Assembly (NCBI RefSeq): GCF_030272615.1
Contig: NC_081415.1
Span: 106,095,796 to 106,159,795, forward strand
Origin: Cryptomeria japonica
Lineage: Eukaryota; Streptophyta; Pinopsida; Cupressales; Cupressaceae
Direction of reading: 5' to 3'
Length of the DNA: 64,000 nt
Part shown: positions 34,823-46,281 of the stretch, in pieces
Position numbering within the stretch: the stretch's first letter is position 1
Layout: every line of letters starts with the position of its first letter
The notes under the pieces: generated by a model
Database searches by the model: none
The model's input: only the letters and a program-made list of their open reading frames with translations
Told to the model about the DNA's origin: nothing
Program-made: the position numbers and the translations under genes

Positions 34823-37800
34823 GTTTCTGGGTTGACTGAGCATAGGTATTGGACAATTGATTCATCATCTGGGAATATTGGTATATCATGATGTTCGGGT
34901 TCTTCCCAGTATACAAGATCAGGATATATGAGCAGTAAGGAGTCAATTGGTGGGTCAAGATAAGCTATTGTAAGTGTCATGATAGAGTCATCGTTATAGT
35001 TGTTTGGGATACTGGTGAGGTCTACAATATTTTTAAGGTCTTCGATGGTATTCTCTTCCAGATTGCCTTGTTCGTATTGTTGATGCTCGTTCTCACCAAC
35101 TTCATAGATATGGTGTGGTTTGAATTCAAACAATTGAGATCTTAAACCTTGTCCCTCCTGAGAAAGGGGTGTGTATGTTTGGATTGTATCCACCTCAATA
35201 TCTTCAATAATATCAAAACAACTATCCCTCATATTCATTGGAATCAGTTTCAGAATCACTATCCTAGGTTACCTCGCTGTATCTGATAGGTATGTTGTAT
35301 GGTGAGAAAAGATCACTGATGATTGACACCAGTTTAGTAGCTTGTTCTTATTTGGGGTCAATGCTTGCTTGTACTCTTTTCATTTGTTCATACACTATTT
35401 CCCTTCCATGAGTAGCAATTTCTTTAGGTGGTGTATCCACCTTGGTTTGATCAGGTTCTTGTACATGATGTACTTTCTTATAAGAATCTTCTTCTCTTTG
35501 AATGGTGAGTTCTTCTTGGCATCTTTCATTTTCTTGATGTTTTTTCTCCTTCCTTGTTGCTTTTGCCACTTGGTGTAGTTCTTCTTTCCATGAGTCTTCA
35601 TTATATTTTTTCTTCACTCTCCATTGAGGTTTTTGCTGGTGATTTTGCTTCTGCCTAGGCGGAACATGTTGTTCATACCTGTCATGTTTTGTCTCTTGCA
35701 AATTGTGAAGGAAGTTGCAGGGGTTCTATAATGCATTCTTGGTGCTTGCCAATAGGTCCTTTTCATTTGTATCCCATTTTTTACATGATTTGGAATCCAT
35801 TTCCATATTGTTTTATTGGTAGGACCACTTCTATGGTAGCAACTTTGATTTCCTCTTCATCCTTGTATAGCCAACTAAGGATGTCTCTCTTTTGATTCAT
35901 CAACCAATGTTCCTAGTTGGATAAATTTACCATCAAACTTGGTGATGGTTTGTGTCACCTAGTGTCTTTATGTGGAAAGTTGTCCATAAGATTTTTGTGA
36001 TGTTGGTAATTTAGATAGACATAAGGGTTCAAAAGAGTACTCCGCCATGCCTTGGTCCTTTATTTTCATCTTTTTCTTGAAGTCTACAGATAGAGACTTG
36101 AGTTCTTCTTGATGATTGGATGTTGAGGAAGCTTGGGCCTTCCTGTTGTGTGGAACCAAAATATCTTGAGCTGCCCCCGTAGTATTGCAATACTAAAAAG
36201 GGTTATTATCTCAAGATATTGAAATTTCTTGTCTGTTGTTGGGGAACTTAATACATTGATGGTACGTGGAAGGCACCGCTTGCATTTCACGGATCCATGG
36301 ATGACCCAATAGTATATTGTATGCCAATTCTATGTCCAAGACTTGGTACATGGTGTCTCTTTATACAAGACCTACCTAAATGGGTCATATTACAATTCCT
36401 TCAGACGATCTCTCTTCATCCTCATAGGCTTTGATGGTGATTTTCTTTTTTGGATCAATAGACTGCTCAAAGAAGCCCAATGCATGATAAGCTTTAAAGT
36501 AAAAATTTTGAGACCAGCTCCTCCATCTATTAACACTCTTTTTACTTGATGTTTATAGACTAAGAATTCGATATGGAGTGCGGTGTTATGGGTATGATTC
36601 AAGGAGACATCATCGTGTTCAAAAAAAGATATGTTGTGCGACACCATTATATGGTTGTCATGTTTATCAACACATGTTCTTATTTGTCCTTGATTTTTAT
36701 GACATTCACTTGGTTGTCATATTTTGATATGTGATTGATGATGTTTTCATATATGTGATTAATACGAGCTCCTTTGGTATTTTTTGATGTTGATGTGCCT
36801 CCTTTATCATAAGTTGGAAGATGATTTTTGAAGGCTTCATGGTCACCATTTGTTTTATGACCATCAATTGTTAAATCACCTCTATCTATCATGTCCTGAA
36901 CTATGTTTTTTCAGCCTCATGCAATTATTTGTGTTATGCCCTTTGTTTTGATGAAAATCACAATAATGTGTCATTCCACCAGGGTGGATTGACTTGGGGT
37001 TCAAAGTTGCTCGTGGATGGTAATGTGATGATCTTATTTGCCAATAGCTCTTGAAATTATGATTGTAAGGTTTGTCCTAATGGCATGTATACTTGTCGAT
37101 ACAGGAGATTATTAGTGTTGCCTCTTTGGTTTGTGTTGTTTCCTTGGTTGGTGAACTATTGTTTCCTTGATGATTTTGGTTGGTGTTTGACATTGAAGCT
37201 CCTTGGTTGGTATTTCAATGATAAGTTTTAGTGCCTTGAGAAGGACTCTTTTGATCATTATTGGATGGTGGGTTGCCTGATAAAGTCAACACTAGTTGTT
37301 TAGACTTCACATTATTGGCATCAATTACCCCATCATTAACAATATTTTTGTTCCTTGTCCAAAATCTAGATTTGTCTAAATTGTTGTTATTGTTTGGATT
37401 ATTAAAGATGTTATTGTTTGATGAATTAACACCTTCCTTAAAGAACTTCAATGTTCCTTTCTTGATGGAAGCTACCTCTACTTGAATACCATTTTCCATC
37501 AATTTTGCAAAAGATGGTATGCATTGTAGTTTGAGTTGATAACTCATCTTACTATTTAGATTGTCAATGAAGATTTCCATCTTTTCCTTTTTAGGCACAT
37601 CTCAAGGATTTCTAGAAACCAGGCACCTCCATAATTGTAGAAACACCATTAATGTTTCATTGCTCTTTTCTTTTGTGTTACACACATCCAACATGGTGAT
37701 TGCATGTTGGATGTTATAGGAGTATTGTGTTATGAATTTGTTTGCCAACTCATCAAAGGATCTGATGGGAGGTGTAAGTTTAGACAACCACTCCATTGTT

Positions 37801-38247
37801 TTCCCTCCCAAACTTCTTGGGAATAATCTCATTATGTGTCATCATGAGAGAAATCTAAGCTCATGGTACAAAATTCCAGAACGTGATCACAAGGATCACT
37901 CTTACCATCATATTTGTCGTACTTTGGTATATCTAAATTTGGGGGAAAAGGTACCATGTTCAATCTCCTATCAAAAGGATAAGGACAGATTTTGTCTAAG
38001 GAGTATCATATCATAGTTCCTTGTTGCATATCTTACATTTTTCTTTGAAGTGTGTAGAGTTCTTGTGTAAGAGCAAGCATGGGTGCATTTGTCCTTCAAT
38101 GGGGATCTTCCCCTTGTTCATTAAGATTGTCCCAATTGCAAGCATGGTTTTGTTCGTGAGTGTTGTCTTGTTCATGGGTGTGATCTTGGTTGCATATATT
38201 TTCTTGATCATGTGCCTCTTCTTCTCTTCATTGTTCTTGATAATCAT
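34823..38247 (-). pseudogene. Gypsy-A gag and protease region, decayed
   Basis: Minus strand. The capsid-like retrotransposon gag domain is at 37832-37602 (MRLFPRSLGGKTMEWLSKL, VFLQLWRCLVSRNP) and continues to 37215. A zinc motif CDFHQNKGHNTNNC lies at 36962-36921. The protease is at 36647-36390 with LIDGGAGLKIFTL (catalytic Asp, Gly-Gly instead of Thr-Gly) and continues to about 36084 ([10 protein letters not shown]-like). A charged spacer (35701-35348, Lys/Gln/Glu-rich) and an acidic spacer (35259-34823) follow, up to the Copia-3 insertion. The same order and many of the same words occur in Gypsy-B (MRLFPQSLGDQAMEWFSQL, FHKSKGHNTGN, IDGGAGLNICTL). Several stops and frame changes. Confidence 0.85.
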
Positions 38248-38556
38248 AGTTTCTTTCTCTTGTTATTGAAATTCTCTCATCTATATTCCTTAAGTTTTCT
38301 GTGTTGAAATCCTCAGAAATGTTGACTCCTTTGCCAGTTAGCATGAGTAGATATTTTTTCTTATCTACTTCTATAATTCCTTCTATGAATTTTTGGAAAC
38401 ATGCATTCTCTTGACATTCTCAGAGAAGTTCTTAGGTGATCTTTGTTTCTCCCATATTTGCATATTCATCAAAAGGGTTGGATAGTCTATGAGTCATACT
38501 TGATTCCGGTTGTGATTCCTTCTTTTTGTTTCTCTGAGATCAAGTGACAACAAGCA

Positions 38557-39060
38557 TTAATATATCTCTACCATAATGAATTCTTCTTCTTCTATTGGGG
38601 TTCTTGGTGGAGTTGGTGGTACAAGCCAAGCTTTGTTATAAGTGATAAGGAACTTTGGGAACAAAGTGGGGTTAATCCTTCCTCCACTATTTAGGCATTG
38701 GTTGAATTTCTCTTTTTGAATGTAAGCCCTACTTCTCAAAGGCTCTTTGTCAATTTCATTTGTTTTTCCTTGGATATACAACCGCATATGGCGCAAGAAT
38801 GAGCGATGTGATGTAAAGAGTTGATAGTTGATATAGAGAAATTTATTCCTTTTGATAAGTGATGTAGAACTAGGTTGTCTCTTCTTCAACTTAGTCTTTT
38901 GATGAAAACTTCTTCTCAAAATATGAGGAGTGGTCATACACAAATGATCAAATGTTGACATCCATGTTGATGTTAGATATGGATACTTCATTTGAAAACT
39001 CAATTTTACTTTATCAAGTAGAGGTTTAGTTTGATTTGCCTCCATGACAAAGTGTGTCAA
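38557..39060 (-). pseudogene. Unrecognised N-terminal gag or leader ORF of Gypsy-A
   Basis: Open for 167 codons on the minus strand, just upstream of the recognisable gag. It is basic in the middle (KTKLKKRQPSS) and ends with a Pro/Glu-rich segment (PPTPPRTPIEEEEF). It resembles nothing I can name and has no clear match in Gypsy-B gag. It could be the N-terminal part of Gag or a separate upstream ORF, as some Tat elements have. Start codon uncertain. Confidence 0.45.
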
Positions 39061-41456
39061 ATGATATGAGTCAAGTTTCCTGATGTAGAAACTTAATTTG
39101 GCAACTTGAGGACCTAACTAGGTATTGTTTTGATAGGATTCGTTGGATGGTGGAACTTTGATCATTGTTCGGATAGTCCTTAATTTCGTTGGATGAAATC
39201 TGATCTTAAGCTAGTTGAAGATTTGAAAACCTTTTCTTAGAGTGCTTTGTTGGATTCAAAATTTTCTTAGTTATGATTTCCTTTTTGAAGTTTCATTCCT
39301 AGATTTGTCAAAGGACCCAAAAAGGTATCCGAAATAGTTGATAAAAAATTTCCAAAGTGACTGGTTTGCTCTCTGTTTTTCACTAATTTTGATCATGCAC
39401 TAAGGGATGTTCTCGGAGTGCTACAGAATGTTCACTATGTGCTATATTGCCTCTCCAATGTGCTATTTCAGACTATTTGATAATAAAATTGCTGGATAGG
39501 TTATGCGCTAATATGTATCCATAATGCATTGATGTTTGATATGAAAGTGCTATAATATGATTTGAACGCGCTAGGCTAATGCTTGTATGTGCTACAATGA
39601 TGTTGACAAGCACTATTTGAATTCTCACTAGTATGTTAATGATTATGCACTAATATGAGTGATAAAAGCACTAGCTATTGGTTGAAATGTGCTACTAGAT
39701 GGTTGAGATGCACTAGGATTTTGCTCCTATGCGCTAACTGTCCTTATTTCTCCATTTTTGGTGTTTTTACTGTGATGTTGAGAAATGATTTATGTGTTTT
39801 AATGGATCATTTTCTGAAAAAATGACTTGAAAACATAGCAGATAGAAGAGATAACAACTTGTCTATGCTAAATAAATAGTGTATGTTCTTTTGAGGATGT
39901 TTTCACTGGTTTGGATTACAAAAAGACAGATCAAGCAAACTCTTTATTCAAGGGTCATTGGCAATATCATAGCCCACTAGTCTTAATACAGTGTCAACTC
40001 AAACAACCTTGTCACCCCATAGAGGGCCCCCAATTTTTTGCCTTTTGCTATAAATTAACCCAAAATGAATTGCTTCACAATTGAGTAGTTATCTTGGGAG
40101 ATATATGGTGAGTGATCTTGGGGGAGGATTCTTCCCCACCCTTGCACTATGATACTGCCAATGTTTGGCAACTGACTCAGCTCAAAGTTTCTAATGCTAA
40201 GGTTCCTAATCAGGCTTTCGTTTGGTCTTCAGTGATAAAATCCCTTGGGAGGCTTCCCAACCTTTAGAACAAAGGCTTTACGTATCTTAAATATACTGGG
40301 GGAAGACTAATCACTGATAAAAACCATTGAAGGGGACTTTCGTCAGCCTCCACATTTGATTATAGTGGTTTGGAATACTTGGAAATAAAGCCATTTCCCA
40401 CTTGGGTCGTTCCCCTCCCACCAGCCATTAATGGTTCCCTAAGGGCAACTCGGGAGGGGAGGCCTTCTAAAGGATTTAAGTACTTGAATTAAAAGAAAGA
40501 AAGAAATAGCGGTTTGGTTTTTTGGTCACCCAATTAAGGGGAGAGCATATACCTTCCACTTTTGAGACATGGAAAACAATGTTATTTTTAACATTCAAGG
40601 CAATGATTAGCTAAGATCTATTTGGAGATGTTGCTCCAACAAGCATTGTGTTCTTTTTACCCCACAAAGCAATTTGTTGTCTAACTAGGAAATTGAAATC
40701 CTAGTCAAATAATAAAGTAAAGCACATTTACTTGAAATGGAAATAACTTTGCAAAATAAACGGAAAGATTGATTTCTTTTTGCCTTTGCAATAAAATAAA
40801 AATTTGTTGTTATTTTTAGAGCTCAAATTTGAGGTTTTTTCCCTAATCTTGCAAGAAAGCAGTTCTTTTTACCTTGCAATGAGGTTCTTTTTAAGTCCAA
40901 AAGAAAATTTGATTTGTTTTAAGCCCAAAATAAAATGAGATTCTTTTTAAGCAAAGGGAAATGAGTTCTTTCCAAGTTGAAAATCTAGAAAGAAATCAAA
41001 TTCCTAAATATAACTCCTCCAACCTACAAGAAATAATTAGTAACCTGCAATAAAAATAAGTTAGTGAAAAATTAAAACTTTAGGCGGGTTTACACAAGAC
41101 TAACTTTCTAACTCTGTTGCAAACTTTCATTTTCTCTATCAGAGTTATGTGTTAAACTTCTGCACATATGCACTATTCAATGGTATAAAAGCACTAAAAG
41201 AGGAATCTTGCATGCTACTCTGATGCTCAAATGCATTACGCTGATACTTCTATGCATAGAAATGACAAAGAAGGTTATGCACTAAAAGAAATCTCAAAAG
41301 CGTTGAAAAATAGGTCCTATGCACCAAACAGTGTGATGAATGCGCTACAGTTTTCCATAGATGCACTAAAGTATACTCTAGATGCACTAAAAAGGTATTC
41401 TAGGATGTTAGCAATCCTTGTCTTGCATAAAAAAATGATGTTATTTTTGGGGATGA
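39061..41456 (-). other. Gypsy-A 5' leader with stem-loop and GYRCTA arrays
   Basis: Non-coding leader of about 2.4 kb. Two zones are full of the hexamer GYRCTA (mainly GTGCTA, GCGCTA, GCACTA): about 14 copies at 39385-39740 and about 10 close copies at 41150-41400. Between them, 40412-40459 forms a stem with 8-bp arms CCCCTCCC/GGGAGGGG, next to CCACTTGGGTCGTTC (40398-40412). Gypsy-B has the same 15-base motif and a differently sequenced stem at 56584-56634. Confidence 0.7.
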
Positions 41457-41478
41457 GCTCCACGGTGGGCATCATAAA
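41457..41478 (-). other. Primer-binding site of Gypsy-A, decayed
   Basis: On the minus strand TTTATGATGCCCACCGTGGA follows the LTR end (CATACA). It resembles the plant gypsy site TTTGGCGCCCACCGTGGGG, differing mostly by transitions. This fixes the 5' LTR border at 41479. I do not assign a specific tRNA. Confidence 0.75.
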
Positions 41479-42959
41479 TGTATGCGGGAAAATGCAGTGA
41501 TGAAAATGAATAAATCAAATCTAAAAGAACCACACACCAATGAGACTCTTGGTGCAAGTATATGAACTAACTGAAGTAGTTCAAATTCTCAAGGGGTATA
41601 CCATTGTTCTCTATCTCACAAGATCCCTAAAGTCAATGTTTTTCTCTCAGATCATTGAGAAAAATGACTTAGGAATGACAACTCGAAGAACGAGTGATGT
41701 TTGATTTATATGCATGAATGCATTCTAAGATATATATGATCTTAGAACTATGATGATTAAGCTAGTATGAAGATGATGATATGATAAAATATTAGAAAAT
41801 TATCCTAGCATGATATACTATCCTAGCATGAATATTCTATGATATGAAAAATACTCCTAAATGCTATGATGATATTCTAAACAAAGAGAGGCTAAAATGC
41901 TTAGTAAATTAGACCATAATGTAGATGCATAAAAGATTGTTGATATGAAAATTATGAATGAAAGCTCTATTTATAGGGAAAATAAGGCAATGGATGGTTA
42001 AGATTAAATAATATTAACAAGGGTCAAGATTGAAAGTTAATCAATCCATGTTTACAATTCTCACCATTGAAATGGTGACAATTGTCAACAAAGGGTTGCT
42101 TGACAGGAGATGCAAGAAGGATTAAATGCCTAAGAAGACATGAAGGTTACCCTAGGAGGTAAGGGTTAAAGTTGGGTTAGGGTTATCCAATGGATAAAGA
42201 TTTTATCCAAGGGTAAACACTTGTGCAAGGGTTAATAGGATAACCAGGGTTAAAGCCATGAATGCTTGATGAGACCCTTGGGTTAGATGAGGGTTAAGTT
42301 AGAGAGAAATTCTCTAACCATGCAAGAAGGTCGAGGTAACCATTAATGGTTAGGAAGACTTTGGGGACAAATTTGTAAGAGTCCTTCCAAATTTGGGGGA
42401 ACTCAACAAGTTAGCTTGTTGAAGAAATAAAGCCTTTAATGCATTTAGAAGACTTTCTTCCAATTTTGATAAGTGACCTCCTCAAACTTAGGGAAATAGT
42501 AGAATAAGAGGGATTAAGGCTAATTGATTAAGATTAGATGGGTTCTAGAAGAATGTTTAGGAAGCAAGTGGGAGATTTAGGAAAATGCAAGTGGATGGAA
42601 GAAAAGGATTTTAATTAAAATAAAATTGATTTATTTCAACCAAAATAGATGCAACTTGCATAAATACAAGTGGGGGATTTTAATAAATAAATTAGATTTA
42701 TTTATTTGCAAGAATCAATTTAATTAATTGTAAATTAAATTAAAAAGGAAGAAAGGGGAATTAATTAAATAAAGTGATTTATTTAATTAAAGGCTAGAAA
42801 AGGTTTAGGTGAATTTAATTAATTAAATTGAGTAATTCATTTAATCAAATAGACGAATGTGAAGAAATTAATTAAATAGAATTTAATTAATAGGAGGAAT
42901 GGGGTTAAAATAAATATTAAATATTCATTTAGTAAAGTGGTCAGATTTATATGTCTACA
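41479..42959 (-). repeat. 5' LTR of Gypsy-A
   Basis: 1,481 bp; minus strand TGTAGACATATAAATC...CCGCATACA. The first 746 bp match the 3' LTR. The rest holds the TATA box at 41975-41967. AT-rich hairpins are at about 42700-42890. A 5-bp target duplication next to it would be ACACC (42960-42964), but the partner end is lost. Confidence 0.8.
41967..41975 (-). promoter_or_regulatory. TATA box of Gypsy-A 5' LTR
   Basis: TATAAATAG on the minus strand, about 985 bp into the LTR, suitable for the U3/R border. The homologous position is lost from the truncated 3' LTR. Confidence 0.6.
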
Positions 42960-44162
42960 ACACCAACAATAACCAAGTACTTGTTTAGATGGAAGAATCT
43001 TCCTATTAAGGGTGTGACTCAAGGAAAGGATGATAACTTCCAGAACATCAAAGTTTGAGGTTTCTCAAGGACAAGAAATTCAGGGTATAGTGGACTTCTC
43101 ATGTCCCATTTCAATATAACTCATATAATAGACCAAAATTCCTAATTTATAACTCATATGTTTTGTGATCCAATTTTGCATCTAGATGCTTTTGGTTCAT
43201 CTCCAAGTCATTAGCTTGCATCCCTTAAGGTCTTTTGTGTGAAGGCATGATAAATCCCAGGAGTCTGTGCAAGTAGTTAGAGTGGTAGATTTATCCTTCC
43301 TAGCATGCCTCCCTTCTCAAGTCCGTTCTCTATCTATCCCCACTGGGATGTCAAACTTCTCTCTACTTTTGTGCTCTAGATGAGAATAAAATATAGATTT
43401 GAGTTGATGTTAGATATGCTGGCATATACAATTTACAAAATAAAGTGTACATAGCACTCTATAAGAGACAAACTATCAATCAAACAAAAAGTTGTTAGTC
43501 AAGCCAACATCTTAAATTTGACAAAAAATGTATAGAAATTCAAACAATGTGAACATTAACAATTACAGATTCGAAGCCATTTTTTGAAACTTTGAGAACA
43601 CATTTGTTAATAAAAGATATTAATTAATTACTTACCTATCATAACATCTTCTATATAGATTTTAAAGTTCTAGTTCTAATAAAAAGTTCACCAATTAAAA
43701 ATATTCAAAAAAAATGTTTCCTAATTTAGGTCAATCAATTAACACTGTGGTGATGCAATTTTGGGCTATATAGGTTGTGGGGGGGCACCTATCACCGTAT
43801 GTTAACTTAAAAAGAAAGTAAGTCTGGAAAAATAGATCCTTTTTTTATTATCATTTTTTACTATATTTTTAATATATTTTTTACTGGTATACAGGACAAC
43901 TGACATAAAATTTAGGATTTCTGGAATGACCTGCATAATTGCACTGCTGCACATACAATGTATAGAGGATGTTTCGATAGAAAAATGATTTCAAGGAAGA
44001 TTTCATTTTTGAAGGAAGAGAAAGAACTTAAATAGAGACAAAACACGTATGTTGCAGCATAAACAACTTTTTTATTGATATCAAATTAACTTGCAATCTA
44101 TAGAAGACTTTACTCCAATGATGGTGGGAGATAAAATAATAAACTAGTTGTTTAACACCTAT
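42960..44162. other. Unassigned DNA between Gypsy-A and LTR-E
   Basis: 1.2 kb of AT-rich sequence without an ORF, LTR border or repeat that I can recognise. It would be the downstream flank of LTR-E on the minus strand. Confidence 0.4.
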
Positions 44163-44336
44163 TGTTAGTTTAATCCAAGGAGAAAAACATGATAATCAAC
44201 AATAAAATGGAGAAACCAAGATAGAAACGAATACATAACAACACATAACATGAAGTTTAACGTGGTTCACCAATCCAATTACATATAGTACATAGATTGC
44301 ACACATATTTATACATTCATATTAAAGTATGAATCC
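44163..44336 (-). repeat. LTR-E, distal part (split by GagPR-D)
   Basis: The minus strand ends in CTAACA at 44163. Together with 52182-52228, which starts TGTTAGGATG on the minus strand, it makes a small LTR of about 220 bp with terminal TGTTAG...CTAACA. GagPR-D entered it at AATCC. The stretch GTGAACCACGTTAAACTTC is typical of copia-type LTR ends. Confidence 0.6.
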
Positions 44337-45528
44337 TGTAAAGCGGAAAATCGAACCCTAGGTGTTCCCCCCACTCCAAGGAGAGAGAAAGGAGGTCACT
44401 AGGATTGATGGTTTTCACTTAGGAGAGACTCTACATTCAAAAGAGGGGTTGAAACCCACAAGATCCAATCCCACACAATGCAAGATTGGATTCTAAATGA
44501 GTTTCAAGGGTTGAAACAGCAAGGATACCCTCTTTTGTAAAGAATGTAGATAGAAGGATTGAACTAGGAGTGTATGTAAAAGTAAGAAAGATTCTCTTGT
44601 AGATGGAGATAGGGACACGAGATGAAGCTACAGACATGAAATTAGCAGTAAAATGTCATGACGATGCTGTCCTGCAAGTTTGAGCGAAAGTTGACAGGAC
44701 GATGGCACCCAGAGTGTACACAGTCCTCCGAAAAATCCGCGAAACGAAGGGGGATCTGTTCATCTCTACACAAGGATTCCAGATCTTCAATTACAGCCGC
44801 ATACCTACAACCTACACATAGAAAAGAGAGTCCGATTGGGGGGTTAGGGATTAGGGGTTTGCCTTCAGGTCAAACCCCGATTTTGGAATTAACCAAGAAA
44901 TGAGAATGTTGTAAATGTAAATGTTTGTAATGTAATCAAGTACTGATACCTTGTTGTAAGAATGTTTGTATTCTTACATGCGAAGGTGTAATGATGCTAT
45001 ATGTTGTATGTTGTAGGTGATCTCCTCTTCAATGGTTGAATCCTTGTCTTGAATGCAACACCTAGCCTTGAATGGAAACCTAGAATGCTCAATTGCTTGA
45101 AGGAATGCTTGAATGCTTGAATGTTTGAATGTTTGAATATCGCTTCTGCCTCTTGCACACATATATCTTTCCTCCCCTTTTTTGGGAGGGGAAATGTAGT
45201 TTATATACTTGTCAATTAGGGTTAGGAGACTGATTTTTCCAACCCTAGGCCGACCTAGGAGCATTATTTTTAAAATTGCAAACTTGAAGACCCGATGCCC
45301 AACAAGAGACCGGGCCCAAAATAGGGCCAGGGACCAGGGCGTTGGGTGCCATGGTCCCACCTCTCGGGACAACAGGGTGCAAGGAGGATCAGGCCAAGGT
45401 GCAGAAAGATGTAGTTTTTGATGTCATAAATAGGTTTTGGGCTCTCCATTCAGGTTCAATGTTGCGCCGCCATCGTGAAGACCCAAATGCAGTTGAAATT
45501 GCAAGTGTCACAATTTTACGACGCTACA
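44337..45528 (-). repeat. 3' LTR of GagPR-D
   Basis: 1,192 bp; minus strand TGTAGCGTCG...CTTTACA. TATA-like TATATAAA is at 45207-45200. A short tandem array of CTTGAATG is near 45099-45137. It has a single copy of the GGGC-rich unit that is repeated in the 5' LTR, and one copy of the GTGTACACAGTCCTC word. Confidence 0.93.
45200..45207 (-). promoter_or_regulatory. TATA-like box in GagPR-D LTR
   Basis: TATATAAA on the minus strand about 320 bp into the LTR. The matching site in the 5' LTR is 51787-51794, the one that would drive the element. Confidence 0.5.
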
Positions 45529-46281
45529 TTTAACCCCCACTTTAGCGGGAGTATAAGCGTATGCAAATACTTCTGGTATGGTATAAGGAAACAACATTGA
45601 AAGACTTTCACCATGTCAAGGAGGCAAGATACACCAAGCCCCCAGTGGACTAAGGAGCTTACGAATTCGATTGACAAAGTAAAAGGGAAGATCACGAGGG
45701 AGAACCATGACTAATAGTAGTAAGGTTCCCTCATTATGAGTCATGCAAGAAAAATACCAAAAATTTTCAAGACAAAGCTAAGTTCGCAAAGAAATTTTTG
45801 AGAATCTTGAAGAGATATGGACGGAGCATATGCCCCCCTACATTAAAGCAATCGCACACGCCTCATCAGGGGTGATTGCTTTAAGCTAGTGATACACATA
45901 AGAAATGAGAAGGGAAAGGAGCATGTTATCACAAAGATTTAGCCCCCAAGTGTGAGATAAACCCAAGGATAATAGACACAAAACACAAAGCACGAGGTGA
46001 CTTCGCTTTCCTTGGGGTTAGTATGATGTATGATAATTCATGTACATCATATGTATGTATGCATAATTGTTCTTCATTCCCCAATCAAGGAAGGTCACCT
46101 AGAAGAAGGGAACACATGTGTCTTTTGAGTCAACATGAGACAGACCAAAAGAGATCTCAATGCTTTGCATCGTCCTCAAGTAGACAACACTAAGGACAAA
46201 AAATAGAAGAATGAGAACAACACATAGAAGAAGTAACAAAAGAGATCAAGAGAGGAGGAGAGAGTCTACTATGCTAATGAA
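45529..46281 (-). other. GagPR-D non-coding tail and polypurine tract
   Basis: No coding capacity. AAAGTGGGGGTTAAA (minus strand, 45543-45529) abuts the 3' LTR. The section near 46090-46200 matches GagPR-F 13800-13900 on the plus strand, showing that the pol-less tail is inherited rather than a private deletion. Confidence 0.85.

Larger units (their letters stand above)
18285..42959 (-). mobile_element. Gypsy-A: Tat-lineage Ty3/gypsy element carrying nested Copia-3
   Basis: Minus-strand element of about 17.2 kb once the nested Copia-3 (27360-34822) is removed. Order on the minus strand: 5' LTR (42959-41479), primer site (41478-41457), long leader, gag, protease, RT, RNase H, extra RNase H, integrase (stop at 24018), A-rich tract, low-complexity DNA, antisense PMD gene, polypurine tract (19046-19031), truncated 3' LTR (19030-18285). 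The additional RNase H (DGSYTQPRSG...NNIAEYEAL) is the hallmark of the Tat lineage. The 746 bp shared by both LTRs differ at roughly 20 positions. The left LTR is truncated, so no target duplication can be shown. Confidence 0.88.

Noticed and set aside
35342-37485. Plus-strand ORFs rich in Phe and Leu
   Set aside because: Shadows of the Lys/Glu-rich gag and spacer frames on the minus strand.
40008-40040. GC-rich GGGCCCCC stretch first taken as the Gypsy-A primer-binding site
   Set aside because: The leader block shared with Gypsy-B lies to its right (40398-40459), which would put leader inside the LTR. A much better site, TGATGCCCACCGTGGA, occurs at 41457-41478 with an LTR border beside it.
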